A DNA stretch of 64,000 bases from Allomesorhizobium camelthorni (lineage in GTDB: Bacteria > Pseudomonadota > Alphaproteobacteria > Rhizobiales > Rhizobiaceae), in NCBI RefSeq assembly GCF_011045125.1, contig NZ_JAAKZF010000005.1, positions 62,001 to 126,000 of the forward strand, read 5' to 3'. The notes under the pieces are model-generated. The model saw only the letters and a list, made by a program, of their open reading frames with translations. It made no database searches and was not told the origin of the DNA. Of the stretch, positions 45,045 through 52,874 are shown piece after piece. Positions within the stretch are counted from its first letter, which is position 1. Every line of letters starts with the position of its first letter. The position numbers were made by a program, and so were the translations under genes.

Positions 45045-46250
45045 TCAGAGCAGCATGAGCTGCTCGTGGCGCTTTTCGGCTGCGACGAAAAGATCCGTGC
45101 GCAGCGGCGTCTTTTCGACGTTGAGGCCGAGCCGGCGCGCCGCGATCTCGAAGCGCCGTCCGATCTGCCAGGCGTAAGGGCCGCTGCCCTTCATGCGCTT
45201 GCCCCACTCCGAATCGTAGTCCTTGCCGTCGCGCATCGAGCGCACCAGCGACATGACGTGCCGGTAGCGGTCGGGATAATGGCGAAGCAGCCAATCCTTG
45301 AAGATCGGGCTGACCTCGAGCGGCAGCCTGAGGATGACATAGCCCGCCTCGCGCGCCCCGGCATTGCGCGCCGAGTCCAGAATGCGCTCGATCTCCGGAT
45401 CGGTCAGGCCGGGGATGATGGGCGCGACCATCACGGATGCCGGGATGCCGGCATCGCTGAGCTGGCGGATGGCTTCGAGCCGCCTCGTCGGCGTCGCCGC
45501 GCGCGGCTCCATCGTGCGGGCCAGCATACGGTCCAGCGTCGTCACCGACAGCGCCACCTTGGCGAGGCCCTTCTCGGCCATACGCGACAATATGTCGATG
45601 TCGCGCATCACCAGCGCCGATTTGGTGACGATGCCAACCGGATGGTTGCGGGCCTCCAGCACCTCCAGCACTTCGCGCATGATGCGGTACTGCTTCTCGA
45701 TCGGCTGGTAGGGGTCGGTGTTGGTGCCGATGGCGATGGTGCGGGCCTGATAGCCTTCCTTCGACAGCTCCTTGTCTAGCAGTTTGGCCGCGTCGGGCTT
45801 GGCGAACAGCTTCGATTCGAAGTCGAGCCCCGGCGACATGCCCATGAAGCTGTGGGTCGGCCGAGCGAAGCAATAGACGCAGCCATGCTCGCAGCCGCGA
45901 TAAGGATTGATCGAGCGGTCGAAGGAGATGTCCGGCGACTGGTTGCGGGTGATGATGGTGCGCGGCTTTTCGATCTGCACCTCGGTCTTGAAGGGCGGCA
46001 GCTCGTCGATCGAGTTCCAGCCGTCGTCGAAGACGTGGCGGGTCACCGGCTCGAAACGGCCGCTCGGGTTGATGCCGGCGGCACGGCCGCGATTGCGGTC
46101 GGGCGGGACCCGAACGCCGCTCTGCTCGATCATCGCATTCGCCATCTCTGCCCTTCCAGCCCCGAAGGCGGCAATATCGGCGCGCACGATCTGTTCCATC
46201 TTCGCCCTTTCCCAAGGCATTTCCGCCGGTCTGCGAATCGCTGTTCTCAT
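45045..46250 (-). CDS. PA0069-family radical SAM protein
   Basis: The product is 401 aa. The [4Fe-4S]/SAM motif CEHGCVYC follows NPYRG. SplB-like features (AIGTNTDPYQPIEKQYRIMR; GIVTKSALVMRDID) put it among the PA0069 proteins, of unknown reaction. The start at 46250 has AGGAA seven bases upstream; a longer reading to 46412 is unlikely. In many rhizobia it lies next to rnhB, as here. Confidence 0.87.
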   Translation of the reverse strand: MRTAIRRPAEMPWERAKMEQIVRADIAAFGAGRAEMANAMIEQSGVRVPPDRNRGRAAGINPSGRFEPVTRHVFDDGWNSIDELPPFKTEVQIEKPRTIITRNQSPDISFDRSINPYRGCEHGCVYCFARPTHSFMGMSPGLDFESKLFAKPDAAKLLDKELSKEGYQARTIAIGTNTDPYQPIEKQYRIMREVLEVLEARNHPVGIVTKSALVMRDIDILSRMAEKGLAKVALSVTTLDRMLARTMEPRAATPTRRLEAIRQLSDAGIPASVMVAPIIPGLTDPEIERILDSARNAGAREAGYVILRLPLEVSPIFKDWLLRHYPDRYRHVMSLVRSMRDGKDYDSEWGKRMKGSGPYAWQIGRRFEIAARRLGLNVEKTPLRTDLFVAAEKRHEQLMLL

Positions 46251-46346
46251 GAAACTATTCCTATGTTCCGAAAGAGAACAAATCAAGAACTTTTCGCCGA
46301 TCTGCGTTGGGGTGGTAGGCTCACATGGCTGTCGAGGATCTGGACG

Positions 46347-46784
46347 ATGCCTGGAAATGGGCCGGAAGAGCCGCGGGGCAGGCCGCCATTTGCCCTGGAG
46401 GGGATCGATCACATCCTGTTGCTGGTCGACGGGATGGAAGCCGCCTGTGCCTTTTATCAGGAGGTCATCGGCTGCACATTCGAGGAGGCCCTGCCGGAAT
46501 TCGGAATGGCGCAGTTGCGTGTCGGGAACGCTCTGATCAATCTGGTCGACATCTCGGCGCCGGAGGGCTCATGGGCGGTGCCCGGCGTCGCAGGCGGGCG
46601 TAATATGGATCATTTCTGCATAGCTATCGGCCGGCACGACGAAGCGGCGCTGCGAAGCCATCTTGCCGCTCACGGGATCGAAATCATCGAGGAGTCGTTC
46701 CACGCGGGGGCGCGGGGCGACAGCCTTTCGCTCTATGTGCGCGATCCATCGGGCAATGTCATCGAGCTCAAGGGGCCGCCATAG
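46347..46784 (+). CDS. VOC-family (glyoxalase-like) protein
   Basis: The product is 145 aa. The vicinal-oxygen-chelate pattern is present: GIDHILLLVDGMEAACAFYQ, then MDHFCIAIG and YVRDPSGNVIELKG. Metal ligands expected at His (IDHI), Glu and His (MDHF) are in place. The substrate is unknown; lyase, dioxygenase or fosfomycin-type relatives exist. Start 46347 has GAGG nine bases upstream. Confidence 0.82.
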   Translation: MPGNGPEEPRGRPPFALEGIDHILLLVDGMEAACAFYQEVIGCTFEEALPEFGMAQLRVGNALINLVDISAPEGSWAVPGVAGGRNMDHFCIAIGRHDEAALRSHLAAHGIEIIEESFHAGARGDSLSLYVRDPSGNVIELKGPP

Positions 46785-46838
46785 CGGGATCGCGGCCGCA
46801 ACTGGCGCGCTGGCCGGCTTTAGGCTATTCGGCTGGCG

Positions 46839-47345
46839 ATGCTGACCGTCCTGATTGAAACGCACAACTCCGAAGAAGCGCTGGCGCGGACGCTGGCTTC
46901 GCTGATAGGTGCGGCCGTCGAGGGCGTGGTGCGCGAGGTGATCGTCTGCGACCGCGGCTCGACCGACAACACGAACAAGGTCGCCGACCAGGCCGGTTGC
47001 CATTATCTGGCCGAGGGCGGCATCGCAGCGGGCGTCAGGCAGGCCAAAGGCGACTGGCTGCTTCTCATCGAACCCGGCGCGCGGCTGGTCGAGGGCTGGA
47101 CCGAGGAGGTGCTGGAATATGCCGGCCGCATGACCGGCCCGGCGCGGTTTTCACGCGCCCGCGCCGATCGGGCGCCGTTCCTGGCGCGGGTGTTTTCGGC
47201 GCGCCGCGCGCTGGCCGAGGGGCTGGTGGTCAGCAAGAAGCAGGCCGCGGCGTTGTGCAAATCAGCCGGCAGCGCTGAAGCGCTGGCGCGCGGGCTGGCG
47301 ACAAAGCGGCTGGCGGCGGAGATCCGCATCGCGCCGCCTGTGTGA
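46839..47345 (+). CDS. Glycosyltransferase family 2-like protein (short)
   Basis: The product is 168 aa with a GT2-like start: LTVLIETHNSEEALARTLASL, then VIVCDRGSTDNT and GDWLLLIEPGARL. Only the nucleotide-binding half of GT2 enzymes is present, and the C-terminus is Ala/Arg-rich. It may be a small regulatory or truncated GT. It converges on moaB with a 6-bp gap. Confidence 0.75.
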   Translation: MLTVLIETHNSEEALARTLASLIGAAVEGVVREVIVCDRGSTDNTNKVADQAGCHYLAEGGIAAGVRQAKGDWLLLIEPGARLVEGWTEEVLEYAGRMTGPARFSRARADRAPFLARVFSARRALAEGLVVSKKQAAALCKSAGSAEALARGLATKRLAAEIRIAPPV

Positions 47346-47351
47346 GGCTTC

Positions 47352-47900
47352 TCAGCCGCCACCCCGCTTCAGGTGCTCATCCAGCCTCGGCATGATTTCC
47401 ACGAAGTTGCAGGGCATGTGGCGGTAGTCGAACTGCGGTTTCAGAATGCCGTCCCAGGCGTCCTTGCAGGCACCGGGCGAGCCCGGCAGCACGAAGACGA
47501 AGGTGGCGTTGACGACGCCGCCTGTCGCTCGGCTCTGGACGGTCGAGGTGCCGATCTTGTCGTAGGAGATGCGATGAAAAACTTCCGAAAAGCCGTCCAT
47601 GCGCTTTTCGAAGATCGGCTCCAATGCGTCGGGCGTCACGTCGCGGCCGGTGAAGCCGGTGCCGCCGGTGGTGATCACCACGTCGATCTTTTCATCCCTT
47701 GACCAGGCGAGCACGGTGTCGCGGATCTTTTCCCGGTCGTCGGTGACGATGGCGCGATCGGCAAGAACATGGCCGGCTTCGGTGATACGGTCGGCGAGCG
47801 TCTGGCCGGATTTGTCGTCCGCCAGCGTGCGCGTGTCCGACACGGTGAGCACGGCGATGCGGACTGGAATGAAGGGGCGGGTCTCGTCAAGCCGCGTCAT
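47352..47900 (-). CDS. moaB: Molybdenum cofactor biosynthesis protein B
   Basis: The product is 182 aa with the MoCF domain: VLTVSDTRTLADDKSGQ, VITTGGTGFTGRDVTP and LPGSPGACKDAWD. MoaB adenylylates molybdopterin, a step needed for nitrate reductase NasA. The start at 47900 overlaps the ispE stop by 14 bp. Confidence 0.9.
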   Translation of the reverse strand: MTRLDETRPFIPVRIAVLTVSDTRTLADDKSGQTLADRITEAGHVLADRAIVTDDREKIRDTVLAWSRDEKIDVVITTGGTGFTGRDVTPDALEPIFEKRMDGFSEVFHRISYDKIGTSTVQSRATGGVVNATFVFVLPGSPGACKDAWDGILKPQFDYRHMPCNFVEIMPRLDEHLKRGGG

Positions 47901-48981
47901 CGGCAGGATCCTTCGAGGCGATGCTTTCGGTGGCGACCACCCACCATCCGGGCTGGCGCGCCTGGATTTCGGCGGCCGCGCGGGCGGCCTCGCCGCTGGT
48001 TTCGAACAGTCCGAAGCAGGTGGCGCCCGAACCGGACATGCGGGCAAAGCCCGCGCCGGCGGATGTCAGCGCTTCGAGGGACTGGGCGATGGCGGGGGCG
48101 ATGGAGACGGCCGGAGCTTGCAGGTCATTGCGGGTGGAGGCGAGCCAGCGGCAAATGTCGCCAAATGCAAGTTGCCCCTCATCCTTGACGAGCGGCAGCG
48201 GCGGCAATCCTGGATTTTCCCGTGATGTCAGCGCCGAGAACACCTCGGGCGTTGACACCGGGACGCCCGGATTGACCAGCACCATCGCCAGCGCCGGGAA
48301 GCCCGCGGCTGGCTCTATCTGCTCGCCGATTCCACGCGCGATGAGCGGCTTGGTGTAAAGGCACATCGGCACGTCGGCGCCGAGGTCGCGACCGATTTTG
48401 GCAAGCTGTTCCGAGGTGAGCCCGAACCTGCATAGCCTGTTCAGCGCAGTCAGCGTCGCCGCCGCGTCGCTCGACCCGCCGCCGATGCCGGAAGCGACGG
48501 GCAGGTGCTTCGTGAGATGTATCGATACCGGCTGTTGTTTGCGGCCGCTTGTCCGACCCCCCTCTGTCCTGCCGGACATCTCCCCCTCAAGGGGGGAGAT
48601 TGGCAGTTTCGGCGCAACCGCTATTCCTGCGACGCTGGCGATTGGCGAAAGACATGCGGCCGGCTCAATCTCCCCCCTTGAGGGGGAGATGTCCGGCAGG
48701 ACAGAGGGGGGTACCATGGCGAGTAGGTGCGCCCGTCGCAACATATCCCTCGCGCGCACCACTAGATTACCGCCGTCGAGCGGGATCTCGGCGCCGAACG
48801 GGCCGCTGGTCGAAAAGGAATCCTCGGACGCGGCGGCGACCGTCACCCGATCGCCGTGCCTGGTGAAGACCGCCAGGCTTTCGATCAGGTGAAAACCGTC
48901 CGGCCGGTGGCCGGTGACATGCAGAGCGAGATTGATCTTGGCCGGCGCGTGCTCGGCCAGTGATGATGCGCTGAGGTCCAC
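47887..48981 (-). CDS. ispE: 4-diphosphocytidyl-2-C-methyl-D-erythritol kinase, with inserted repeat
   Basis: The product is 364 aa; usual length is about 290. GHMP-kinase motifs are intact: APAKINLALHVTG at the N-terminus, LPVASGIGGGSSDAAA for ATP binding and MSGSGATCFGLF. It phosphorylates CDP-methylerythritol in the essential MEP isoprenoid pathway. Residues about 91-142 are encoded by a palindromic repeat pair (48557-48711), inserted in frame just before the ATP-binding loop. The GTG start at 48981 has AAGGA and lies 1 bp from the stop of the small membrane protein gene. Confidence 0.9.
   Translation of the reverse strand: MDLSASSLAEHAPAKINLALHVTGHRPDGFHLIESLAVFTRHGDRVTVAAASEDSFSTSGPFGAEIPLDGGNLVVRARDMLRRAHLLAMVPPSVLPDISPSRGEIEPAACLSPIASVAGIAVAPKLPISPLEGEMSGRTEGGRTSGRKQQPVSIHLTKHLPVASGIGGGSSDAAATLTALNRLCRFGLTSEQLAKIGRDLGADVPMCLYTKPLIARGIGEQIEPAAGFPALAMVLVNPGVPVSTPEVFSALTSRENPGLPPLPLVKDEGQLAFGDICRWLASTRNDLQAPAVSIAPAIAQSLEALTSAGAGFARMSGSGATCFGLFETSGEAARAAAEIQARQPGWWVVATESIASKDPADDAA
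48557..48711. repeat. Palindromic repeat pair inserted in frame in ispE
   Basis: Modules at 48557-48600 and 48668-48711 are inverted copies with a 67-nt core containing CTGGCGATTGGCGAAAG. Size (155 bp) and arrangement match the copy at 8934. In the ispE frame it reads [15 protein letters not shown], a spacer, then [15 protein letters not shown]. No stop codon occurs. Confidence 0.92.
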
Positions 48982-48982
48982 G

Positions 48983-49168
48983 TCAGTCCTTGGCGAGGCG
49001 GTATTCGCCCGTTTCCGGGTCGCGGACCAGCGTGCCATGCGCGCCGCTGGCCGTCTCATTTTCCTGCCGGCGCACCTTGGCGGTGACCCGCTCCGCCTCG
49101 CGGATGAAGGAGCGATAGCCGAAATACGCAACCACGCCGATCAGGGCGAAAAAAATAAGCTGCGGCAT
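48983..49168 (-). CDS. Small membrane protein, 61 aa
   Basis: It begins MPQLIFFALIGVVAYFGYR, one membrane helix, then a charged tail ending YRLAKD. It lies one base from the ispE start and probably shares its transcript. Conserved small proteins of this type sit ahead of ispE in rhizobia; function unknown. Confidence 0.7.
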   Translation of the reverse strand: MPQLIFFALIGVVAYFGYRSFIREAERVTAKVRRQENETASGAHGTLVRDPETGEYRLAKD

Positions 49169-49243
49169 GTTTTACTCCTCCCTCATGGCTCCGGCGCTGC
49201 CGGTTGGGTTGGCCGCCCGACAATAGCCGGCTTTGCGGCATTC

Positions 49244-50116
49244 TCAAAGGCCGAAGCGACCCCACAGCGCGCGCTCGTCGGCGGCTTCGATCAGGCCGGC
49301 CGCGGCGGCGCCCGCAATGTCGGGCGCGGAAAACCCGCCGCCCGACGATCCGAACAGGCCGAGCTTGCGCCCGAACAGCCCGCGCGGCGGCGTGATAAGC
49401 TTGAGCTGCGCCTTTGCCCCATAGCGGTCCTTGAGCACGGTGCGCATGTCGCCCAGCGCGTCGACCAGCCCAAGCGAGAGGCCCTTCTTGCCGGTCCAGA
49501 ACAAGCCGGTGAAGAGGTCCGGGTCGTCCTTGAGCTTGCCGCCGCGGCGCTCCTTGACCATGTCGATGAAGGTTTCGTGCACTTCGAGCTGCAGCGCCTT
49601 CAGCCGCTCGACGTCTTCCTTCTTTTCCGGCTTGAACGGGTCGAGCAATGCCTTGTTCTGGCCGGCTGTATAGACGCGGCGCTCGACGCCGATCTTCTTC
49701 ATCATTTCGGTGAAGCCGAAGGAGGCCGACACCACGCCGATCGAGCCGACGATGGAAGAGGGGTCGGCGATGATCTCGTCGCCCGCGACCGCGATCATGT
49801 AGCCGCCGGAGGCGGCGACATCCTCGACGAACACCAGAACATCCTTGTTCTTCTCGGCCGCGAGGTCGCGGATGCGCTTGTAGATAAGGCGCGACTGCAC
49901 TGGCGAGCCGCCGGGCGAGTTGATGGAGAGGGCGACCACCGGGGCGTCGGGATAGGAAAACGCCTTTTCCAGAACGCCCGCCGTGGAGGCGAGCGACAGC
50001 GTCGGCCGGAACTGGCCGCCGCCGGCCATGATGGTGCCGTGCAGGCGCACGACCGGGATCGTCACCACGCCCGGCCGCATCGACTTCGGAAGCAGGCGCC
50101 TCAAAAATTGTTTCAC
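49244..50116 (-). CDS. S49-family serine protease (SppA/SohB-like)
   Basis: The product is 290 aa. The catalytic Ser lies in EDVAASGGYMIAVAGDEI and the GSIGV block follows. The region LSINSPGGSPVQS forms the oxyanion side. The GTG at 50116 (MKQFLRRLLPK) has GGAGA upstream. No long membrane segment is obvious, so it may be peripheral. Signal-peptide peptidase or membrane protein quality control is the family role. Confidence 0.85.
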   Translation of the reverse strand: MKQFLRRLLPKSMRPGVVTIPVVRLHGTIMAGGGQFRPTLSLASTAGVLEKAFSYPDAPVVALSINSPGGSPVQSRLIYKRIRDLAAEKNKDVLVFVEDVAASGGYMIAVAGDEIIADPSSIVGSIGVVSASFGFTEMMKKIGVERRVYTAGQNKALLDPFKPEKKEDVERLKALQLEVHETFIDMVKERRGGKLKDDPDLFTGLFWTGKKGLSLGLVDALGDMRTVLKDRYGAKAQLKLITPPRGLFGRKLGLFGSSGGGFSAPDIAGAAAAGLIEAADERALWGRFGL

Positions 50117-50189
50117 AGGCAGGGATCTCCGATATGTCTTGCTTCGCATGTAGGAATTCGCCGGAAAACCGCAATCCCGTCTGCTTGTG

Positions 50190-50957
50190 TCAGTCTCCGA
50201 AAAGCGAAGCCTGGCCGGCATTGATTGCCTCGGCGCGCTCGGAAAAGCCGTTGCCGGCAATCTCGTGCAGGATAAGCGGCGGCATCAGCGACGGCCCGCC
50301 GCGCGCCCCGCGCACCGCGCGAAGCACGATACGGATCGCCGGCGCGTCCGGACGGGCGTGCACCGGAACGATCTGCGCGGTGCCGAAACGCCCGGCGAGC
50401 GCGGCGAGTATGGGCGCGAGCGACACCGGCCGGGCGACGATGGCGACCCCGCCGCGCGGCCTGACGATCGCCGCGGCGGTCCGGAGCCAGGTTTTGAACA
50501 GCCCGTCCTCCATGACATGCGCTTGCCGCTTGAGATCATCGGGCGTGGCGCGGTCGATCTCCGCGTTGAAAGGCGGGTTCATTATGGCGAAATCGAAGGA
50601 ATTGTCGGCAAGCCCGGCAACAGTGCGAGCCTTGCCGGTGAGCGCGACATCGGCCTCCAGCACCGTGACGCGGCCGCGAAGCCGTGCATTTTCGGGAAGG
50701 TCGAGGCTTTGGCGGGCATAGCCGGCCATGACCGGGGAGTTTTCGACGAGAACAACGCTCGCCGCCGGGCAGCGCGAAGCGACGGCGAAGCCGGCGGCCC
50801 CTGCGCCAGCGCCGAGATCGGCGAGCCTGCCGGCAAAGCCGGATGGCACGGCGGCGGCGAGCGCCAGCGCGTCCATGCCGGCGCGGTGGCCGCCGCGCGC
50901 GGGCTGCACGAGGAAAAAACCGCCGCGATGGAAGGCGTCGATCGTCTGGGCGGACAC
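50190..50957 (-). CDS. SAM-dependent methyltransferase (TrmN6-like)
   Basis: The product is about 255 aa. The SAM-binding motif RLADLGAGAGAAGFAVA and the catalytic NPPFN motif place it among adenine-N6 methyltransferases such as TrmN6 (tRNA1-Val A37). The GTG at 50957 is the likely start; its ribosome site is weak. The target is inferred. Confidence 0.78.
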   Translation of the reverse strand: MSAQTIDAFHRGGFFLVQPARGGHRAGMDALALAAAVPSGFAGRLADLGAGAGAAGFAVASRCPAASVVLVENSPVMAGYARQSLDLPENARLRGRVTVLEADVALTGKARTVAGLADNSFDFAIMNPPFNAEIDRATPDDLKRQAHVMEDGLFKTWLRTAAAIVRPRGGVAIVARPVSLAPILAALAGRFGTAQIVPVHARPDAPAIRIVLRAVRGARGGPSLMPPLILHEIAGNGFSERAEAINAGQASLFGD

Positions 50958-50962
50958 GGAAG

Positions 50963-51187
50963 CTAGCTTTCGCGCATCTCGTTGCCGATGCCGGCGTCGG
51001 TGAGCAGGCGGCGCGCGGCCGCCAAATCGTCGTCGGTCACCATGACGCGGCGCGGCAGGATGCCGATCGAGCCGTCCAGCACGCTCATATTCTGGTCGGC
51101 GACGAAGCATCCGATGCCGGCGTCGCGCAGCAGCGATTCGACGAAGGAGATGATGACGGCGTCGTTGGTGCGGATGAGCTCGATCAT
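50963..51187 (-). CDS. DUF2007 domain protein
   Basis: The product is 74 aa: MIELIRTNDAVIISFVES, then ADQNMSVLDGSIG and RVMVTDDDLAAARRLL. DUF2007 proteins are small putative signal-transducing domains (PII-like). It lies 5 bp upstream of the methyltransferase gene, a common pairing. Confidence 0.85.
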   Translation of the reverse strand: MIELIRTNDAVIISFVESLLRDAGIGCFVADQNMSVLDGSIGILPRRVMVTDDDLAAARRLLTDAGIGNEMRES

Positions 51188-51229
51188 GCGCGGAAGTTCG
51201 CAGGTCGCTGCCGTGATGTAAACCGGCCG

Positions 51230-51517
51230 TCACGCCTTGTGCAGGCGAAGCGGCTTTGTCTTTTCGCGCTTGATGAGGCCTTTCGCTTCGAGGTCGAGCT
51301 GGACCGCCTTCATCCACCACCCCGCTTTGGCGCCGCCTGGGTAAAGTTCCTCGGGCAGGTGGGGCGGAACCGCGCGTTGAACCTCGCCGACGGTCATCCC
51401 CGGCATGTTTGGCGGAATCACCGTCAGGATCGCGCGCTTCATGGCCTCGTACATGGCGGCGTCGACACGCTCGACCTTGCCCGGATGGTTCACGTTCTCG
51501 ATTTCGATCTTCGTCAT
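51230..51517 (-). CDS. DUF6958-like protein, 95 aa
   Basis: The ORF from the Met at 51517 reads TKIEIENVNHPGKVERVD, then EELYPGGAKAGWWMKAVQLD, matching a small conserved family of unknown function. The longer reading to 51622 has no ribosome site. It is divergent from the polyprenyl synthase gene. Confidence 0.75.
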   Translation of the reverse strand: MTKIEIENVNHPGKVERVDAAMYEAMKRAILTVIPPNMPGMTVGEVQRAVPPHLPEELYPGGAKAGWWMKAVQLDLEAKGLIKREKTKPLRLHKA

Positions 51518-51682
51518 GGCTGAGGCTCCCTGGCTCGAATCGGATACTCCCGATCCTGCCATAGGACGCACCGCGTTAGCCGTTTCCGACAACGCGCCTA
51601 AATTTCTGCGCCAATTCGCCACTTGCCGGACACACCATCGCCGCCCTAAATCAGGCCCGGTTCCAAGACGGGAGTGCTGGCC

Positions 51683-52699
51683 GTGGGTGTCGTTCTCAAT
51701 CTCGAAAACGGGAAGCGCGGATCAGCGTCGATCAAGGAACTGATCGGCCTCACTGCGGCCGATATGGGCAGGGTCAACGAGCTGATCCTGTCCAAGGCCG
51801 GCTCCGACGTCGAGATGATCCCCGAAATCGCCAACCACCTGATCTCGTCGGGCGGCAAGCGCCTGCGCCCGATGGTGACGCTCGCCGCCGCCCAGATGTT
51901 CGGCTATTCCGGCGACGGCCATGTGAAGCTCGCGACCAGCGTCGAGTTCATGCACACGGCGACGCTTCTGCATGACGATGTCGTCGACGAAAGCGGCATG
52001 CGGCGCGGCAAGAAGACGGCGCGCATGATCTGGGGCAACCAGGCGAGCGTTCTGGTCGGCGATTTCCTGCTCGGCCAGGCGTTCCGCATGATGGTCGATG
52101 TCGGCTCGCTCGACGCACTGGATATCCTGTCCACCGCCGCTTCGATCATCGCCGAGGGCGAGGTGATGCAGCTTGCCGCCGCCAAGAACCTCGAAACCAC
52201 CGAGGACGAGCACTTTGCCGTGATCAAGGCCAAGACCGCCGCGCTGTTTTCGGCGGCTGCCGAAGTCGGGCCGGTGATCGCCGCCGCCTCGCGCACCGAC
52301 CGCGCCGCATTGCGCTCCTACGGCATGAATCTCGGCCTCGCCTTCCAGCTGATCGACGACGCGCTCGACTATGGCGGCAATTCCAAGGAACTGGGCAAGA
52401 ATGTCGGCGACGATTTCCGGGAGGGCAAGGTGACCCTGCCGGTGATCCTGGCCTATCGCCGCGGCACGGCTGTAGAGCGCGAGTTCTGGAAGCGCGCCAT
52501 CGAAACCGACGCGGCGGACGACGCGGCGCTGGAAAAGGCGATCGGCTTGATGACGCGCCACGGCGCGATAGCCGACACGATCGGGCGTGCCCGCCATTTC
52601 GGCGAGATCGCCCGCGACGCGCTCGCCCCGCTCGACGCCACGCCGCAGAAGGCCGCACTGGTCGATGTGATCGACTTCTGCATCAGCCGCGTCGGTTGA
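51683..52699 (+). CDS. ispB: Long-chain polyprenyl diphosphate synthase
   Basis: The product is 338 aa. Both Asp-rich motifs are visible: LLHDDVVDES and QLIDDALDYGG, with GGKRLRP. It makes the octa- or decaprenyl side chain of ubiquinone. GTG 51683 follows GGAG by 8 bases. The product feeds UbiA, whose gene ends the window. Confidence 0.9.
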   Translation: MGVVLNLENGKRGSASIKELIGLTAADMGRVNELILSKAGSDVEMIPEIANHLISSGGKRLRPMVTLAAAQMFGYSGDGHVKLATSVEFMHTATLLHDDVVDESGMRRGKKTARMIWGNQASVLVGDFLLGQAFRMMVDVGSLDALDILSTAASIIAEGEVMQLAAAKNLETTEDEHFAVIKAKTAALFSAAAEVGPVIAAASRTDRAALRSYGMNLGLAFQLIDDALDYGGNSKELGKNVGDDFREGKVTLPVILAYRRGTAVEREFWKRAIETDAADDAALEKAIGLMTRHGAIADTIGRARHFGEIARDALAPLDATPQKAALVDVIDFCISRVG

Positions 52700-52874
52700 A
52701 GGCGTCCGGCGGCATCCGGCAGAGCCACGTCCGATGTCATGGAGTTGCCAGAAAACCTCGTGACCGGATTGTGAAGCGCGCGGCATTGAATGGTGACCGT
52801 AAAAAGGCCATGCTTTTGCGCTTCACGATGTGACAAAGGTTCGCCAGGAAGGCGGCGTGGCGGGAAGGATAGTA

